Source: Gordionus sp. m RMFG-2023
Lineage: Eukaryota > Nematomorpha > Gordioida > Chordodea > Parachordodidae
Length of the DNA: 64,000 bases
Assembly: GCF_954871325.1 (NCBI RefSeq)
Contig: NC_088777.1
Span: 39,223,366 to 39,287,365, forward strand
Direction: 5' to 3'
Position 1 is the first letter of the stretch. The number at the start of each line of letters is the position of its first letter. This document shows, piece by piece, positions 21,101 through 30,983 of this stretch. The position numbers and the translations under genes are program-made. The notes under the pieces are model-generated. The model ran no database searches, was not told the origin of the DNA, and saw only the letters and a program-made list of their open reading frames with translations.

Positions 21101-24100
21101 TCTCATCTTCTTAATCAAGTCAATGCCATGTTTTTAAAAAGTATTACATAAAATAGTTGTATAATTAAATAATACATTATAATGAGAAAAAAAATTTGAA
21201 ATAAGTATTGAATCCAATAATTTTCTTGCTTCTGAGGAAATATTTATTTCAGGCCATTGTGATATTTCAGTATTAGCATTAATAATCGGCTCTTCTAACT
21301 TCATAAAAGCTGTTACTGCTTGATGGCGGAGACTCCATCTCGTTGGACAAGAATGCACTTTCTTTCTCCCTGTTGGGAAAAAAGTTTCAGAAAAATTATT
21401 ATTTGAAAATGGTAGATAAATATTACGCCGTTAAAAATTTGAAAATAATAGGTAAATATTACACCAATTAAAACTTGAAATCGAAATTAATTGATAAAAT
21501 AACTTATAGATGAATGTGATAAATAAATGTAATTAAATATATATTTAATATGAGATAGAAATAAATATTCAAATATAAATTAATATAGGCATCTACATTT
21601 TTTGGCTTTTTTTCGCTTGCCATAGTCCCCTCAGCTAAATCCCTTCGAATTTTTTTTTGGGTCTTCAAAAATAATATCCAGCAATCAATTCCCGTCCCAA
21701 TTCAGGAGATGAAATTGTTGGGAATATTATTCAGCTTTTACATTAATTTATTCATTATGTAATAACTTCTACAATCACATGCGACACCATTTGGAGTTGG
21801 GTTATCGTGGACAACTTATTAATTAAGTAATTCTTAATTGATTTGTATTTATATTATTTTGTTAATTTTATGTACTTAAAAGGTACCATATTATCAAATT
21901 CGTGGAACAAATGGAATGATTTGATAAATGTTTATTATATTTTTTATGTAGTTATTTTATTATAAACGTTATAGTAAATAAATATAATCATATTTTTATC
22001 GAAATATAAATGGATACAAAATCGAATAAGAAATAAAAAAATTTCAAATATTAAAAATACTTTTTACAAATTAAGAATAGAATTTATAAAATATAATCTA
22101 AAATCTCACTTGAACATTTTTAAAGATAAAAAAAATGATTTTTCATTTCACGAAATTAATTTTATACATAATTTATATTTATTATTTAAACATGACGTTT
22201 AATATTAATTGATTGCTTAGCCTTTTTTAATTTCAATGTTGTTAAATTAAAATAAAATCTTTCTTTGTTTACCCCCTTTTGTTGTAGGTTTATTAAGCTC
22301 GTTTCACTGTAAAAGGAAATAATTTCATTTATAATTCATATTTTCTTTTAAATAAAAATTATTAAACTAATCCAACATAAGTTGTGACCTAAAATATTTT
22401 TATTCATTACAATGCACTACTATAAAAAAAAGAAAAACTATTAATAAGGCCGATCAAAAAAACAGATAAATTTGGTCATATTTAACCTGTATTGTTATGA
22501 GGCTGTGTTTAAAAATATTTTTTAAATCGAAGTTTCGAAACTTTGGCAAATTTTTATGAAATCGTATGTTAATTAAAATTTTCTAGAATTATGTTTTGAA
22601 CATGCTTATTTTTATATTTAAAATAGCTTATTTATTTATCTTCATTAAGGTTTGTGAATTTAATTTTTTGATGTTTTGGACACAGCCTGAAGTAATAATT
22701 TAATTTAATAAAATACCTAATTTGCGAGAAGAAAAAAATTAGAAAATAAATAGAAATCGCCATTATCAACCCGATGATAATCAGAATTTGAAACCGGAAT
22801 CAACTAAGGTCAAATATAAAAACCAGAAGTCTAAATCCTTCTTTTCGAATTTTTAAGAACTGAATCCTTAAAATTGCCGCCTAAAAAATTTCCGCGTAGG
22901 GCATGAAAACTTTTCTACTTTGTAGGTTATTTATAAAATATTGTTGAAGAGATATAAATGGTTTTCATGAATTGCAAAATATTCCTATTTCAAAAAGTTA
23001 ACAATGAGTGCCCTTGGAGAAATATAAGAATGGTGTGAACCACATATTTCATCCGAAGAAGATATATTTGCATTGGAATGTATAAATAAATTATTTAGTT
23101 AGAATAATCTTGTGTAAGATTTTTAAAAAATAATTCGGCAGAAAGAATGAGAAGCGTTTTCGCTTCCATTATTGTAGCACAGAAATTAAAGAGATAATAT
23201 ATACCAAGAATTTCATGATAAACGATTGTAGAGGCAAAATTAAAGTTAAATAATTTTGAAATCCAGGTTTCAAATTGCTCCTGGCAAACATATAGTTTCA
23301 GTATTTCCGTTTTCGATTGTTGATTATAATAAAATAGCCGTCTTTATATAATATCTGAGTTTTTGAGCAAAAATTTTTTATGATTTATTTTTTGAAGAAC
23401 AGATTTTTAATCAAATGAAATTTTATCTAAAAAAATGCCAAAATTTTTTTAAAAATTAATTTAAGTAAATTTTTTCTAATTTTCATGTATAAAAAAAACT
23501 TTCAAGATAAAAACAAAAATTTTTTTAAAACAAATCTTATGGATAATTTGTGTTCAAAATTTTTAAAATATGATTAGAACTTCTAAAAAAAATCGTTTAA
23601 ATATTGTTAAAGTGCCTATACTAAGGGGGACCAGGACTTAGAGGTCAGCATTGGGCGGGGTAGTGAGCGGGCAAAAACAATTTTAAAAACGGGTAGGCGG
23701 GCGGATTAAAAATTTTTTTTTAAACTATGGGTGTGGGGGGGGGGAGGGGGTTAAGAAATTTAAACAGTGGGCGTGCGAGTTAAAAAAATTTAAATCATTT
23801 AAGTAAATATTAATAAAAAATTGTTCCTATGAACTTTTTGGGATATTAAAAATTAATATGTCCTATTTTGGTATCAAGAAAACTTTTTACTTAAAATAAA
23901 TAAACTTTTTTGTATATTTAGAACTAGTTTGGTGAAAACGACAAGAGATTTGCCAAAGCTATCAAGATTAGCAAAAAAAATATTGGCAATTTTCTGAATG
24001 AGGATTTAGCATTGATGGAAGGTTTTTAGAACAAAAAAGAATGTGTTTGAATCCAGAAAACTATACATTATTATTTTTGCATTATTAATTACATATTTAT

Positions 24101-27100
24101 ATCATAAATATTTTATTTGATCAAATAAATTTACAATAAATTAAATATTGTTTTATGCTTAATATAGTCATTTTCTAAAAAACTTTATGTAGAGGTGTAA
24201 TGCTGAATTTTTTTTAATAGAAGCAAAGAAAGCCATAATTAAATTTTATAATAGCAGGCTTGGATTCCCCCGAAAACTACTCGCCCCCTATGAAAGAAGC
24301 TTAATTTAAATTATATTCTTTTAGAATCGTATTTAGCTTCATAAGATAAGGCAGATAATTTGTTTTTTGATTTAAAAAAAAATGATAACATAGTAAAATT
24401 TTTAAAAAAAATAATTTTTTACATGACTAAAATACGCGCCCCTACGTGCCCCCTATTAAAGAAGCCTAATTTATAAAAAATGAACGTAGAATCATATAGA
24501 GCTTATTAAAAGGTTTAAAAAAATGTTAATATTATATTTTAAAACTTATTATAACCTAGTAGGCTTTTGAAAAACAAATTTTTTTTTGACTAAACTACTC
24601 GCCCCTACGCGCCCCCTATCAAAGAAGCTTATTTCATAAAAAATTAAAGCATAATCGTATTAAGCTCATTAAGAGGAATCAAAAAATGTTAATATTAAGT
24701 TTATAAATAATTAATAACTTATAGAGATTTGGAAAAAACACTTAATTTCTTCTTTTTTGACTAAATTACGCGACCCCTACGCGCCCTTGTTAATTATACA
24801 TTATTTTTAAAAAATGAATACAGAATCATGTATAACTTTTCAAGGAGATTCAGAAAATGGTATTATTTATTTTTTTTAAAAAAAATGTTTATATTATCAA
24901 AATAAATTTTTTTTTGACTAAACTACGCGTCCCTATGCGCCCCCTATCAAAGAAGCTTATTTCATAAAAAATTAAAGCATAATCGTATTCAGCTCATTAA
25001 GAGGAATCAAAAAATGTTAATATTAAGTTTGTAAATAATTTATAGCTTATTGAGATTTGGAAAAAACACTTAATTTTTTTCTTTTTTGACTAAATTACGG
25101 CCCCCTACGCGCCCCTCGTTAAATATATATTATTTTTTAAAAATGAATATAGAATCATGTATAACTTTTCAAGGAGATTCAGAAAATGGTATTATTTATT
25201 TTTTTTAAAAAAATATTTATAAAATTTTTGACTAAACTACGGGCCCCTATGCACCCCCTATCAAAGAAGCTTATTTCATATAAAATAAAAGCATAATCGT
25301 ATTAAGCTCATTAAAAGGAATCAAAAAATGTGAATATTAAGTTAATAAATAATTTATAACTTATTGAGATTTGGAAAAAACACTTAATTTCTTCTTTTTT
25401 TGACTACGCGCTCCCGTTAAATATATATTATTTTTAAAAAATGAATACAGAACCATGTATAACTTTTCAAGGAGATTCAGAAAATGGTATTATTTATTTT
25501 TTAAAAAAAAATATTTTTATAAAAAAATTTTTTTGACTAAACTACGCGCCTCCTATCACACCCTTCTACTTCACCTTTATCGATTTTAAATAGGCGTTCG
25601 ATAATGTCAACTATGATGCACTCTGGAAAACATTATAAGAGGTTGGAATTGACCCAAATATTATCATGATATTACGACACCACTATAATAATCTGTTTAC
25701 CACTTGCAGAGTAAACAATAAAGTTTCTCAACCATTTAGGATTAGGAAAGGAGTAAAACAAGGCTGCGTCCTTTCACCAGTCCTCTTTAACATAGTAATG
25801 AACAAAATTCTAAAAGACACATTGGGCGCGGCTAATCTACTGGAACTTAACACATCAATGAGTAATATGTTTCATCTAGAGAATAGAATTATTTCCTACG
25901 CTGATGATGTGGTAATCATTACAAAGGACCTTGAGGAAACCGTGAATCTCATTCAATTGTTGAAACTGGTAAGCTTGAAAGTTGGGTTAGAAATAAATTT
26001 TAAGAAAACTATGATTCTCTTAGCAAGACACACCCTCCTATAGAGAATATTGATATCGGATCGGAGACGATCAAGGTGGTTACTCAAATAAAATATCTTG
26101 GAATTACCTTGGATAATAGAGGGGGATGTAAAGAGGAACTCAGGTTAAGATTACAAAAAGCCAGGGCAGCTTTCTATAAGTATTTCAAGCTTTGGAAGAC
26201 GAGAGAGATTCCTACCTTCACTAGACTACGCATCTTTAATTCAACGGTGATTCCTGTTCTATTATGAAACATGGGAAATCACTAAAGCAGACAACAGAAA
26301 ATGCCAGACGTTTCTTAACAAGTGCTTAAGGATAATTAACGGCGTCTTCTACCCTAGACTCACGAAAGATTATGGAGACAATCAAAACACACTCCGTTCC
26401 ACATCATACTCAAGAAAAAACGAATTCAATTTTTAGCCCACATAGACATCCTAACAGTAATCTGGTTCATGACGCTTTAACTTGGCTCTTTACCTGTAGA
26501 GGTAAATCATACAGCAGATACAAGACGTTATGGTTTCACCTCGTTTTGAAAGATGTTGCTGATCTGAATATAAACTTGGAAACAGTTCGTTAGATTGAAT
26601 AACAATAAAAATTCTATGAAAAAGCTTCTTAAGATTAAATTTAGGTACCTAAGATGAAATTCCTCATCCTTACCAAACCTTTCTCCCCCTTTATCTACTT
26701 GAATACCTTTATAGTACAGGTTTCTTTTCTCTTATTTAATAATTACATTTTATTAAAAATGACTCGCTAAATATAAACTTAAACGAGCCTCCCCCTTTCC
26801 AATAATGATTAGATACAAATAGGATTATAGGTATGGGTGTGGGCTGTCGTTTTAGGCCTTTCCCTCTTAATCAGCCCACAGACGTTTAAATGATAGTCCT
26901 CGGACTATTGTGCGTACAAGTACGTGCGGCTTGCCCACATAGGTGTAAAGGGCTTCTCATATTTTCTTCGACCCGATAACTTTAATAATCCAGTTAGATG
27001 GAAATGAGAAAAACCTAGCGTAGCTCTGTTGTTCCCACAACGTTGAGAGGGCGAATGCGCTTTATCACGTATCACGTAAAGAAGCTTATTTCATAAAAAA

Positions 27101-28928
27101 TTAAGGCATAATAGTATTAAGCTCATTAAGAGGAATCAAAAAATGTTAATATTAAGATTATAAATTATTTATAACTTATTGAGATTTGGATAAAACACTT
27201 AATTTCTTATTTTTTTGACTAAACTATGCGCCCCCGTTAAATATACATTATTTTTAAAAAATGAATAAGAATCATGTATAACTTTTCAAGGAGATTCAGA
27301 AAATGGTATCATTTATTTATTTTTTTATCGAAAAAATTTTTTTTGACTAAACTACGCGCTCCCTATCAAAGAAGCTTATTTCATAAAAAATTAATGCATA
27401 ATCGTATTAATCTCGTTAAAAGGAATCAAAAAATGTGAATATTAAGTTTATAAATCGTTTATAACTTATTGAGATTTGGAAAAAACACTTAATTTCTTCT
27501 TTTTTTGACGGGAGTTTAGTCAAAAAAAGAAATTAAGTGTTTTTTCCAAATCTCAATAGTTATAAATTATTTATATTATTATTACATTTTTTTTGATTCC
27601 TCTTAATGAGCTTAATACGATTATGCTTAAATTTTTATGAAATAAACTTCTTTGATAGGGGGCGCGTAGTTTAGTCAAAAAAAAAATTGTTTTTCAAAAG
27701 CCCACTTTAACATTTTTTTAAACCTTTTAATAAGCTCTATATGATTCTACGTTCATTTTTTATAAATTAAGCTTGGGCACGTATTTTAGTCATGTAAAAA
27801 AATAATTTTTTTAAAATTTTACTGTTTTACCATTTTTTTTTAAAATAAAAAAAACATTTTCTGCCTTATCTTATGAAGCTAAATACGATTCTAAAATAAT
27901 ATAATTTAAATTAAGCTTCTTTCATAGGGGGCGCATAGTTTTTGGGGGCACGTATTTTAGTCATACCCAAAATTTAAGACTAATGGGTGGGTGGGCATAT
28001 TTTTTTGAAAACTTTGAATGGGTGGGTGTGTTAAATTTTTTTTAAATATATAAGTGGGTGGGATTATGATCCAAAACCCCACCCAATGCAGACCTTAACC
28101 AGGGCAAGTCAGCACAAGGGCCTTGAGTTGGGCAGAGAAATGTTTAGAAATTCAAATAATTATGTATAATTGATGCAAAAAAAATAAAATGTGTTTTTTG
28201 GAGAAAAATTTTTTATACCCAAAGTTGGCTTGAAAAAACAAACATTTTAAAATCTGGGTCAGGTCTGAAATTTTAACCCCTGCTATAAATAAAATATAAT
28301 TGATTATTTTTACTGTCAAATAAAATATCCATATTTGGTCATCTGAATGATATACTGGCAATTCTTTAAATTTTGTCTCCCTGAAATGAAATAAAAGAAC
28401 ATTAGCATTCGATAAAAGGGTCTTATTATTTGAAATCATGCATGATGAATATTTGCAATTAATAAATGGGGTTCTTCCTAAATCTTTAAGATACCAAGTA
28501 TTAGATAGGCCAAATGAGGTCCATAATAATATATTCTTCGGTTTTTCAAATTCAAATGTTATATTGTTAATTAGAGCTATATTTGATCCATTTTGACTTT
28601 TAGATAAATTAGATGTAGCATGATTTTTTAACAGGTTAATGCTGTAGGACAAAAATGAATTATCATGTGATTTTTTATAAACGTCAATAAAATTTAATAC
28701 ATAAGCAGAATGTTTTAATACTTTTTCATTTTGAAAAATCGATATTGTAAAAAAGATTCCTGTAAATATATAAAATATTATCATTTTGTTCCTATCTTTA
28801 ATTAAAATCGGTGTGTTTATCAACAATTTATTTAACATAATAAAACTAACAGTAAATGATATATCCCTGATTTTTTGCAAGAAATTCAAAAGTATTTTTC
28901 GTTGCAAAATTAGACATATGTTTTTCAT
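12111..28928 (-). CDS. Alpha-1,3-fucosyltransferase (GT10), complete, 4 exons
   Basis: Golgi type II membrane enzyme that transfers fucose from GDP-fucose to glycans. Exons on the minus strand: 28928-28314, 17729-17441, 13074-12736, 12418-12111; phases 0/1/1 agree and total 516 residues. Exon 1 has a membrane anchor at 49-65 (MIIFYIFTGIFF) followed by ILLWTSFG and the family's C..C region, then VLLFHFRE. Exon 2 gives ESPIHT, FNWTATYLPQSD and KKGLAVTVMSNC. Exon 3 gives SLDIHGAC (309-316), then the donor-binding signature YKFYLAFENSNC..YVTEK (351-369) and GVVPVVFGA. Exon 4 ends with the family's WR..Y, C..C..LH and WW segment. Methionines at 31 and 49 are alternative starts. About 30 extra residues lie between SFIYV and KELARYL, depending on the exon 4 acceptor (12418 keeps phase; the nearer AG at 12372 does not). 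Introns 1 and 2 (10.6 and 4.4 kb) are packed with transposons. Confidence 0.94.
12419..12735 (-). other. Fucosyltransferase intron 3
   Basis: The donor GTAAATC follows the last G of exon 3 at 12736. The AAG acceptor placing exon 4 at 12418 restores phase 1; the CAG acceptor at 12373-12372 would shift frame. No other content seen. Confidence 0.7.
13258..14600 (+). mobile_element. hAT transposon relic (family E), in fucosyltransferase intron 2
   Basis: The left end reads CTAGGGATGTACTGATA at about 13258, followed by GATCGGGC/CGATCCGATC words typical of subterminal repeats. The plus-strand frame at 13544-13657 keeps the hAT dimerisation signature (SVFSEAGDI, one stop, HRRRLTSNKLEILVF). A similar end occurs at 60781 and a shorter one at 14797 (CAGAGATGCACCGATA). 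The right end is uncertain: sequence near 14560-14600 (GTCCGATTCTGTCAGTATTGGCATCG) may be it, but no target duplication was found. Confidence 0.6.
14601..15851. other. Fucosyltransferase intron 2, unassigned part
   Basis: Contains a family E-like terminal motif at 14797 followed by a C-rich patch (CCTTCCTCCCCCTCC). A minus-strand open frame at 15507-15701 has mixed residue composition (MALIKWTKPKTQLESPKRSP) but matches nothing I recognise. The remainder is AT-rich. Confidence 0.35.
15852..16739 (+). mobile_element. hAT transposon (family B, GGGCGGGCGGG repeats), copy 1, perfect 8-bp TSD
   Basis: The ends are TAGAGATCTGC and GCAGACCTCTA, an inverted repeat with one mismatch. They are flanked by TCATAAAG on both sides (15844-15851 and 16740-16747), a perfect 8-bp target duplication. 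Both ends hold many copies of GGGCGGGCGGGTTAA-type words. The interior (16196-16309) reads through a hAT dimerisation segment (ASSERGFSIAGRFLEQRR, then LNPENVDSLLFLHYN) to a stop. At 888 bp it is an internally deleted derivative still carrying the transposase C-terminus. Confidence 0.93.
16830..17195. mobile_element. hAT family B fragment
   Basis: A partial copy of the same GGGCGGGCGGGTTAA-repeat family, ending near CCTACCCAGTGGAGATGTCTAGTAA, which resembles the family's TAGAGATCTGC terminus in reverse. No target duplication or transposase remnant seen. Confidence 0.6.
17730..18621. other. Fucosyltransferase intron 1, proximal part
   Basis: Holds paired AAGTAACTAGTTAC-type words at about 17850-17930, similar to those at about 7560-7620, 7950-8040, 41500-41590 and 61180-61290; they look like ends of another small transposon family. 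A tRNA-like sequence lies at 18238-18308. Confidence 0.4.
18238..18308 (+). tRNA. tRNA-like sequence (pseudo-tRNA or SINE head)
   Basis: An A-box-like TGGTCTAGTTGG and a B-box-like GATTCGAATCC are spaced as in a tRNA, and GTCTGTG can pair with CAAGGAC at six of seven positions. The T arm is the perfect palindrome TGGATTCGAATCCA rather than a normal 5-bp stem with a 7-base loop, and the D-arm spacing is off. A decayed tRNA or the head of a tRNA-derived SINE fits better than a working tRNA. Confidence 0.35.
18844..19017 (+). other. Unrecognised 57-codon open frame
   Basis: Runs from ATG to TGA with charged, non-repetitive composition (IQRLKRIHKYWNREKMN). A nearby stretch in another register (about 19020-19170, VHKFRHDTFIEINGD, with stops) looks like a continuation of something once coding. 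It lies between the left inverted end of the TTF-hAT element and a CCGGGCC MITE. I do not recognise the family. Confidence 0.35.
19543..20277. mobile_element. Non-autonomous hAT MITE (family C, CCGGGCC repeats), perfect 8-bp TSD
   Basis: The ends CGGAGACCTGCAG and CTGCAGGTCTCTG are inverted repeats (12 of 13) flanked on both sides by ATATAATG (19535-19542 and 20278-20285), a perfect 8-bp duplication. Subterminal regions are arrays of CCGGGCCGGGCC separated by A/T runs. The 735-bp interior codes for nothing recognisable; the minus-strand open frame over its right side simply translates the GC repeat. Confidence 0.92.
20378..21370 (-). pseudogene. Decayed TTF/DUF4371-type hAT transposase (ZMYM1-like)
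   Basis: Minus-strand segments line up with this transposase group. 21358-21134 reads HSCPTRWSLRHQAVTAF then EARKLLDSILISNFF. 21054-20797 includes RINILATLPISKLMREHSLF, corresponding to the usual LATLP.S...ERSFS. Then, beyond an inserted MITE, about 20500-20378 reads KTYLRSTTSESGLNGLDLLNI, the usual end of the dimerisation domain. In-frame stops separate the segments, so it is dead. The C-family MITE at 20508-20794 interrupts it exactly between the ERSFS-like and TYLRSTMS-like motifs. Confidence 0.78.
20508..20794. mobile_element. hAT MITE (family C), second copy, right end missing
   Basis: Begins CAGGGAACTGCAG, like the family C terminus, and contains CCGGGCCGGGCC-type repeats with the same A/T spacers as 19543-20277. 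The opposite inverted end is absent; the repeat stops at TCCGGGATCTTC. It sits inside the TTF-hAT transposase relic. Confidence 0.72.
22310..23637. other. Fucosyltransferase intron 1, between transposons, with dispersed repeat copy 2
   Basis: AT-rich. 22930-23290 is the second copy of the repeat at 4690-5310. No coding sequence is recognised; short runs such as FASIIVAQKLKR are open but too short to assign. Confidence 0.45.
24265..27965. repeat. Palindromic element with alternating A/B tandem repeats
   Basis: The outer arms (about 24270-24755 and 27512-27965) are inverted copies of each other. Inside the left arm and beyond it, repeats alternate between an A unit (about 163-173 bp, starting CCCTATCAAAGAAGCTT) and a B unit (about 125-152 bp, containing GAATCATGTATAACTTTT). 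Each unit opens with a GACTAAAcTACGCGCCCC-type word. Unit starts: about 24278, 24424, 24586, 24758, 24910, 25083, 25226, 25395, 25535, then 27215 and 27340 after a LINE. The inversion axis is near 27508. No transposase is visible. Confidence 0.85.
25559..27078 (+). mobile_element. LINE (non-LTR retrotransposon), 5'-truncated copy
   Basis: Begins inside the reverse transcriptase (YFTFIDFK.AFDNVNYDALW). It continues with RKGVKQGCVLSPVLFN, the catalytic box ISYADDVVII and KYLGITLD, then a C-terminal IFNSTVIPVLL segment, with a few stops and frameshifts. The 3' untranslated part contains CTATTGTGCGTACAAGTACGTG and ends ATCACGTATCACGTAA. It sits inside an A unit of the satellite array: the array stops at CCTATCA (25558) and resumes AAGAAGCTT (27079), exactly as in an uninterrupted unit. 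The clade is uncertain (RTE/CR1/Jockey-like). Confidence 0.85.
28098..28313. other. Start of fucosyltransferase intron 1
   Basis: The donor GTAAAAAT (minus strand, from 28313) follows exon 1 codon ACA. The open frame running on to 28152 is intron read-through, not coding sequence. Confidence 0.6.
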
Positions 28929-30220
28929 GGATAGGTGCGTGCATTATTAAATTCTTATTGTTATAGTGCAGCCAATGATGTATATAAAATAAATAAATAT
29001 ATTGGCAATTCATGCAATAAATGCATGAAGGCATTACTTTAACAATAAACGAAGCCAATAGATTAAAAATTTGAGATATTATTTTCTTGAGTTGATGTTC
29101 ACAATTTGTTTTTCTTCTGCTTGTGTAAAAATTTATGATGATTCATGTAATTTTTAAATGATTCTAAATGGCATCTGTATTAATAAAATAAAAAAATTAT
29201 ATATGTTAAATTAGATATATAGTACAATTAACCAGGAATCGAATTTATTTAAACATATGCTTTTAGTAAAATATTAATATTTTGCATACTAATCAATTCA
29301 ATATGATTAAAAACATTACAATTTTCAAATGATTCGAATATTATTCATTAGAGGAAAGTGTTATTTGCTATGATTCTTTTCTTTTAATTTTAATGAAATA
29401 AAAATAAATATCATATATATTATAATATATAAGCATGTAAATTTAGTTCTCATAATTATAATTTTATTGTGGTACTCCTAAGATAATTATACTCTGTAAG
29501 GAGAATAAATTTATTTTAAAAAAAATTATAAATAATCAAAACATTATTCAAATTTATTATCTCTTTTGGTTTTCTATTTATCAAAATAAAATTGATATTC
29601 TATTGAATTCTTGATAATTTTTATATATCATTTTCAATTTATTATTCGCTTATAAAAATTTATTAAACTCAATAAACTTCCAAAAACTCATATTAGGAAT
29701 ATGAAATGGAGGCCATTATGAATCATATTAAATTTATATAATACCTTTTTAGATGCTTGGTAAAATTGTAAAAGTCGAGCTATTTATAAATTGTCGAATT
29801 ATTTACACTTGGCAGTTAATCTATTGTGATGTGTGAGAGCTAAAAAGTTTGATTTAGGTAAATTTTTTTAAACAGCCCGATTTTAGCTGAAATAATACTA
29901 TGTAGACCTCGAAATTTGGCAAATGGCATCTATGAGTACGATGTTGGGTGCAGAATCTACATGGTCGGGGAATGAGGAACATTTTTATTGGGCGGTAAGG
30001 GTAGACATCTAATGCCGGCAGGTTAGGGATAGATTAAATTTTTTGGAGCGTTATCAATAATATTTTAGAGAAACTAAGGCAAAATAATTGTAAAAATTTA
30101 TTTAATACTTTTAAAAATATACAAATAATCCTTATAATTATCCAATTGTACCCGTGCAAAATTTGATTACCATAAACTCGTAGACCAGTTATTTATATTA
30201 AATATGATGTGTATTGTATT
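28929..30220. other. Upstream region of the fucosyltransferase
   Basis: AT-rich, with no gene recognised. 29830-29895 (AGCTAAAAAGTTTGATTTAGG and AACAGCCCGATTTTAGCTG) resembles part of the foldback MITE at 30221-30450. A short G-rich patch at 29940-30020 is unassigned. Confidence 0.4.
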
Positions 30221-30450
30221 GGTGTTGTTAAAAGGTTCGATTTGAGCCTATTTTTAAAAACGGCAAACTCAAAATTTTATCCAGAAAAATTTTATGCATG
30301 CCTAAAAATTTTAGTCATAGATTGCACAAAGGTTTGGACATCTATTAGAAAAATATCGAATCTTAGGAAATATTTTTCTGGCTAAAATATTGAGTTAGCT
30401 GTTTATAAAAGTCGGTTCAAATCAAGCTTTCTAACAATTCTATATTGGAT
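30221..30450. repeat. Foldback MITE
   Basis: The arms 30224-30300 and 30373-30447 are inverted copies (AAGGTTCGATTTGAGCC against GGTTCAAATCAAGCTT; CCAGAAAAATTTTATG against its complement) around a 70-bp loop. It is small and non-coding; the superfamily is unknown. Confidence 0.72.
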
Positions 30451-30983
30451 GTTTTTATATATTTTTTTTTTATAATTAGCATGTAATATTTTTCTAAATA
30501 TTTTAATAAAGTGTTAATATTTTCTGCATATAAAGTATTAAAAAAGTTTTTCGAGAGAGAAAATATAAATTATATAATTAATCAGAATTAATAATTGCAA
30601 GAAATTTGAAATAAGCTGTTGGGTAGTATTGGTTCTTTATTTTATAAAGGCTAAATTCCTTATTGCAAACAGTAATACTTTCTATAATAATCAGTATACT
30701 ATTGACATTTTTTATTTGTTATAAGGATTAATTCATTTCTTGTAATAAAATTACCCTATATCACTCACAGATGGCTAGCCTGATAATAAAATGAGAAAAA
30801 TAATTATTATGTATTATTGTTATACTAAAAATATTTATTATATTAATATAGACCATGGATATAGTAATAGTTTAAATAACATATTAAATTGATTAAATAA
30901 TTTCTATATTTTTAAACATTGTGATTAGATTGAATATTATTATAAATACTTTTTATTAAAATATTTATGGCAAAATTTAAATA

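Larger units (their letters stand above)
18622..22309 (-). mobile_element. hAT-like transposon with long inverted ends and TTF/DUF4371-type transposase relics
   Basis: The left end (18622-18775) and right end (about 22160-22309) are inverted copies of each other over about 130 bp. They share GTGAAACGAG-like tips, a GGGGG.AAACAAAGAAAG block and a run ending near CATGTTT. Target duplications are not clear. On the minus strand, relics of a TTF-type hAT transposase run from about 21370 to 20370 (see separate entry). Two CCGGGCC MITEs have inserted into it. An open plus-strand stretch at 18844-19017 and another at about 19020-19170 (KFRHDTFIEINGD) look like decayed coding sequence of unknown origin. 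Confidence 0.68.
23638..28097 (+). mobile_element. hAT transposon (family B), copy 2, interrupted by a satellite-bearing element
   Basis: The ends TTAGAGGTCAGCATTGGGCGGG and (reversed) TAAGGTCTGCATTGGGTGGG match family B. The flanks ACCAGGAC (23630-23637) and ACCAGGGC (28098-28105) form an 8-bp target duplication with one mismatch. A plus-strand transposase relic at about 23994-24080 (GFSIDGRFLEQKRMCLNPEN) is the counterpart of that in copy 1. Between about 24265 and 27965 the element is split by a different, palindromic element. Confidence 0.85.

Noticed and set aside
24265-27965. CRISPR-like array
   Set aside because: Units of 125-173 bp are far too long, there are no unique short spacers, and the genome is eukaryotic.
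28152-28313. C-terminal extension of the 258-codon frame of fucosyltransferase exon 1
   Set aside because: It continues past a good donor (ACA then GTAAAAAT) into intron; joining to the exon at 17729 restores the GT10 sequence QIWIFYLT-ESP.
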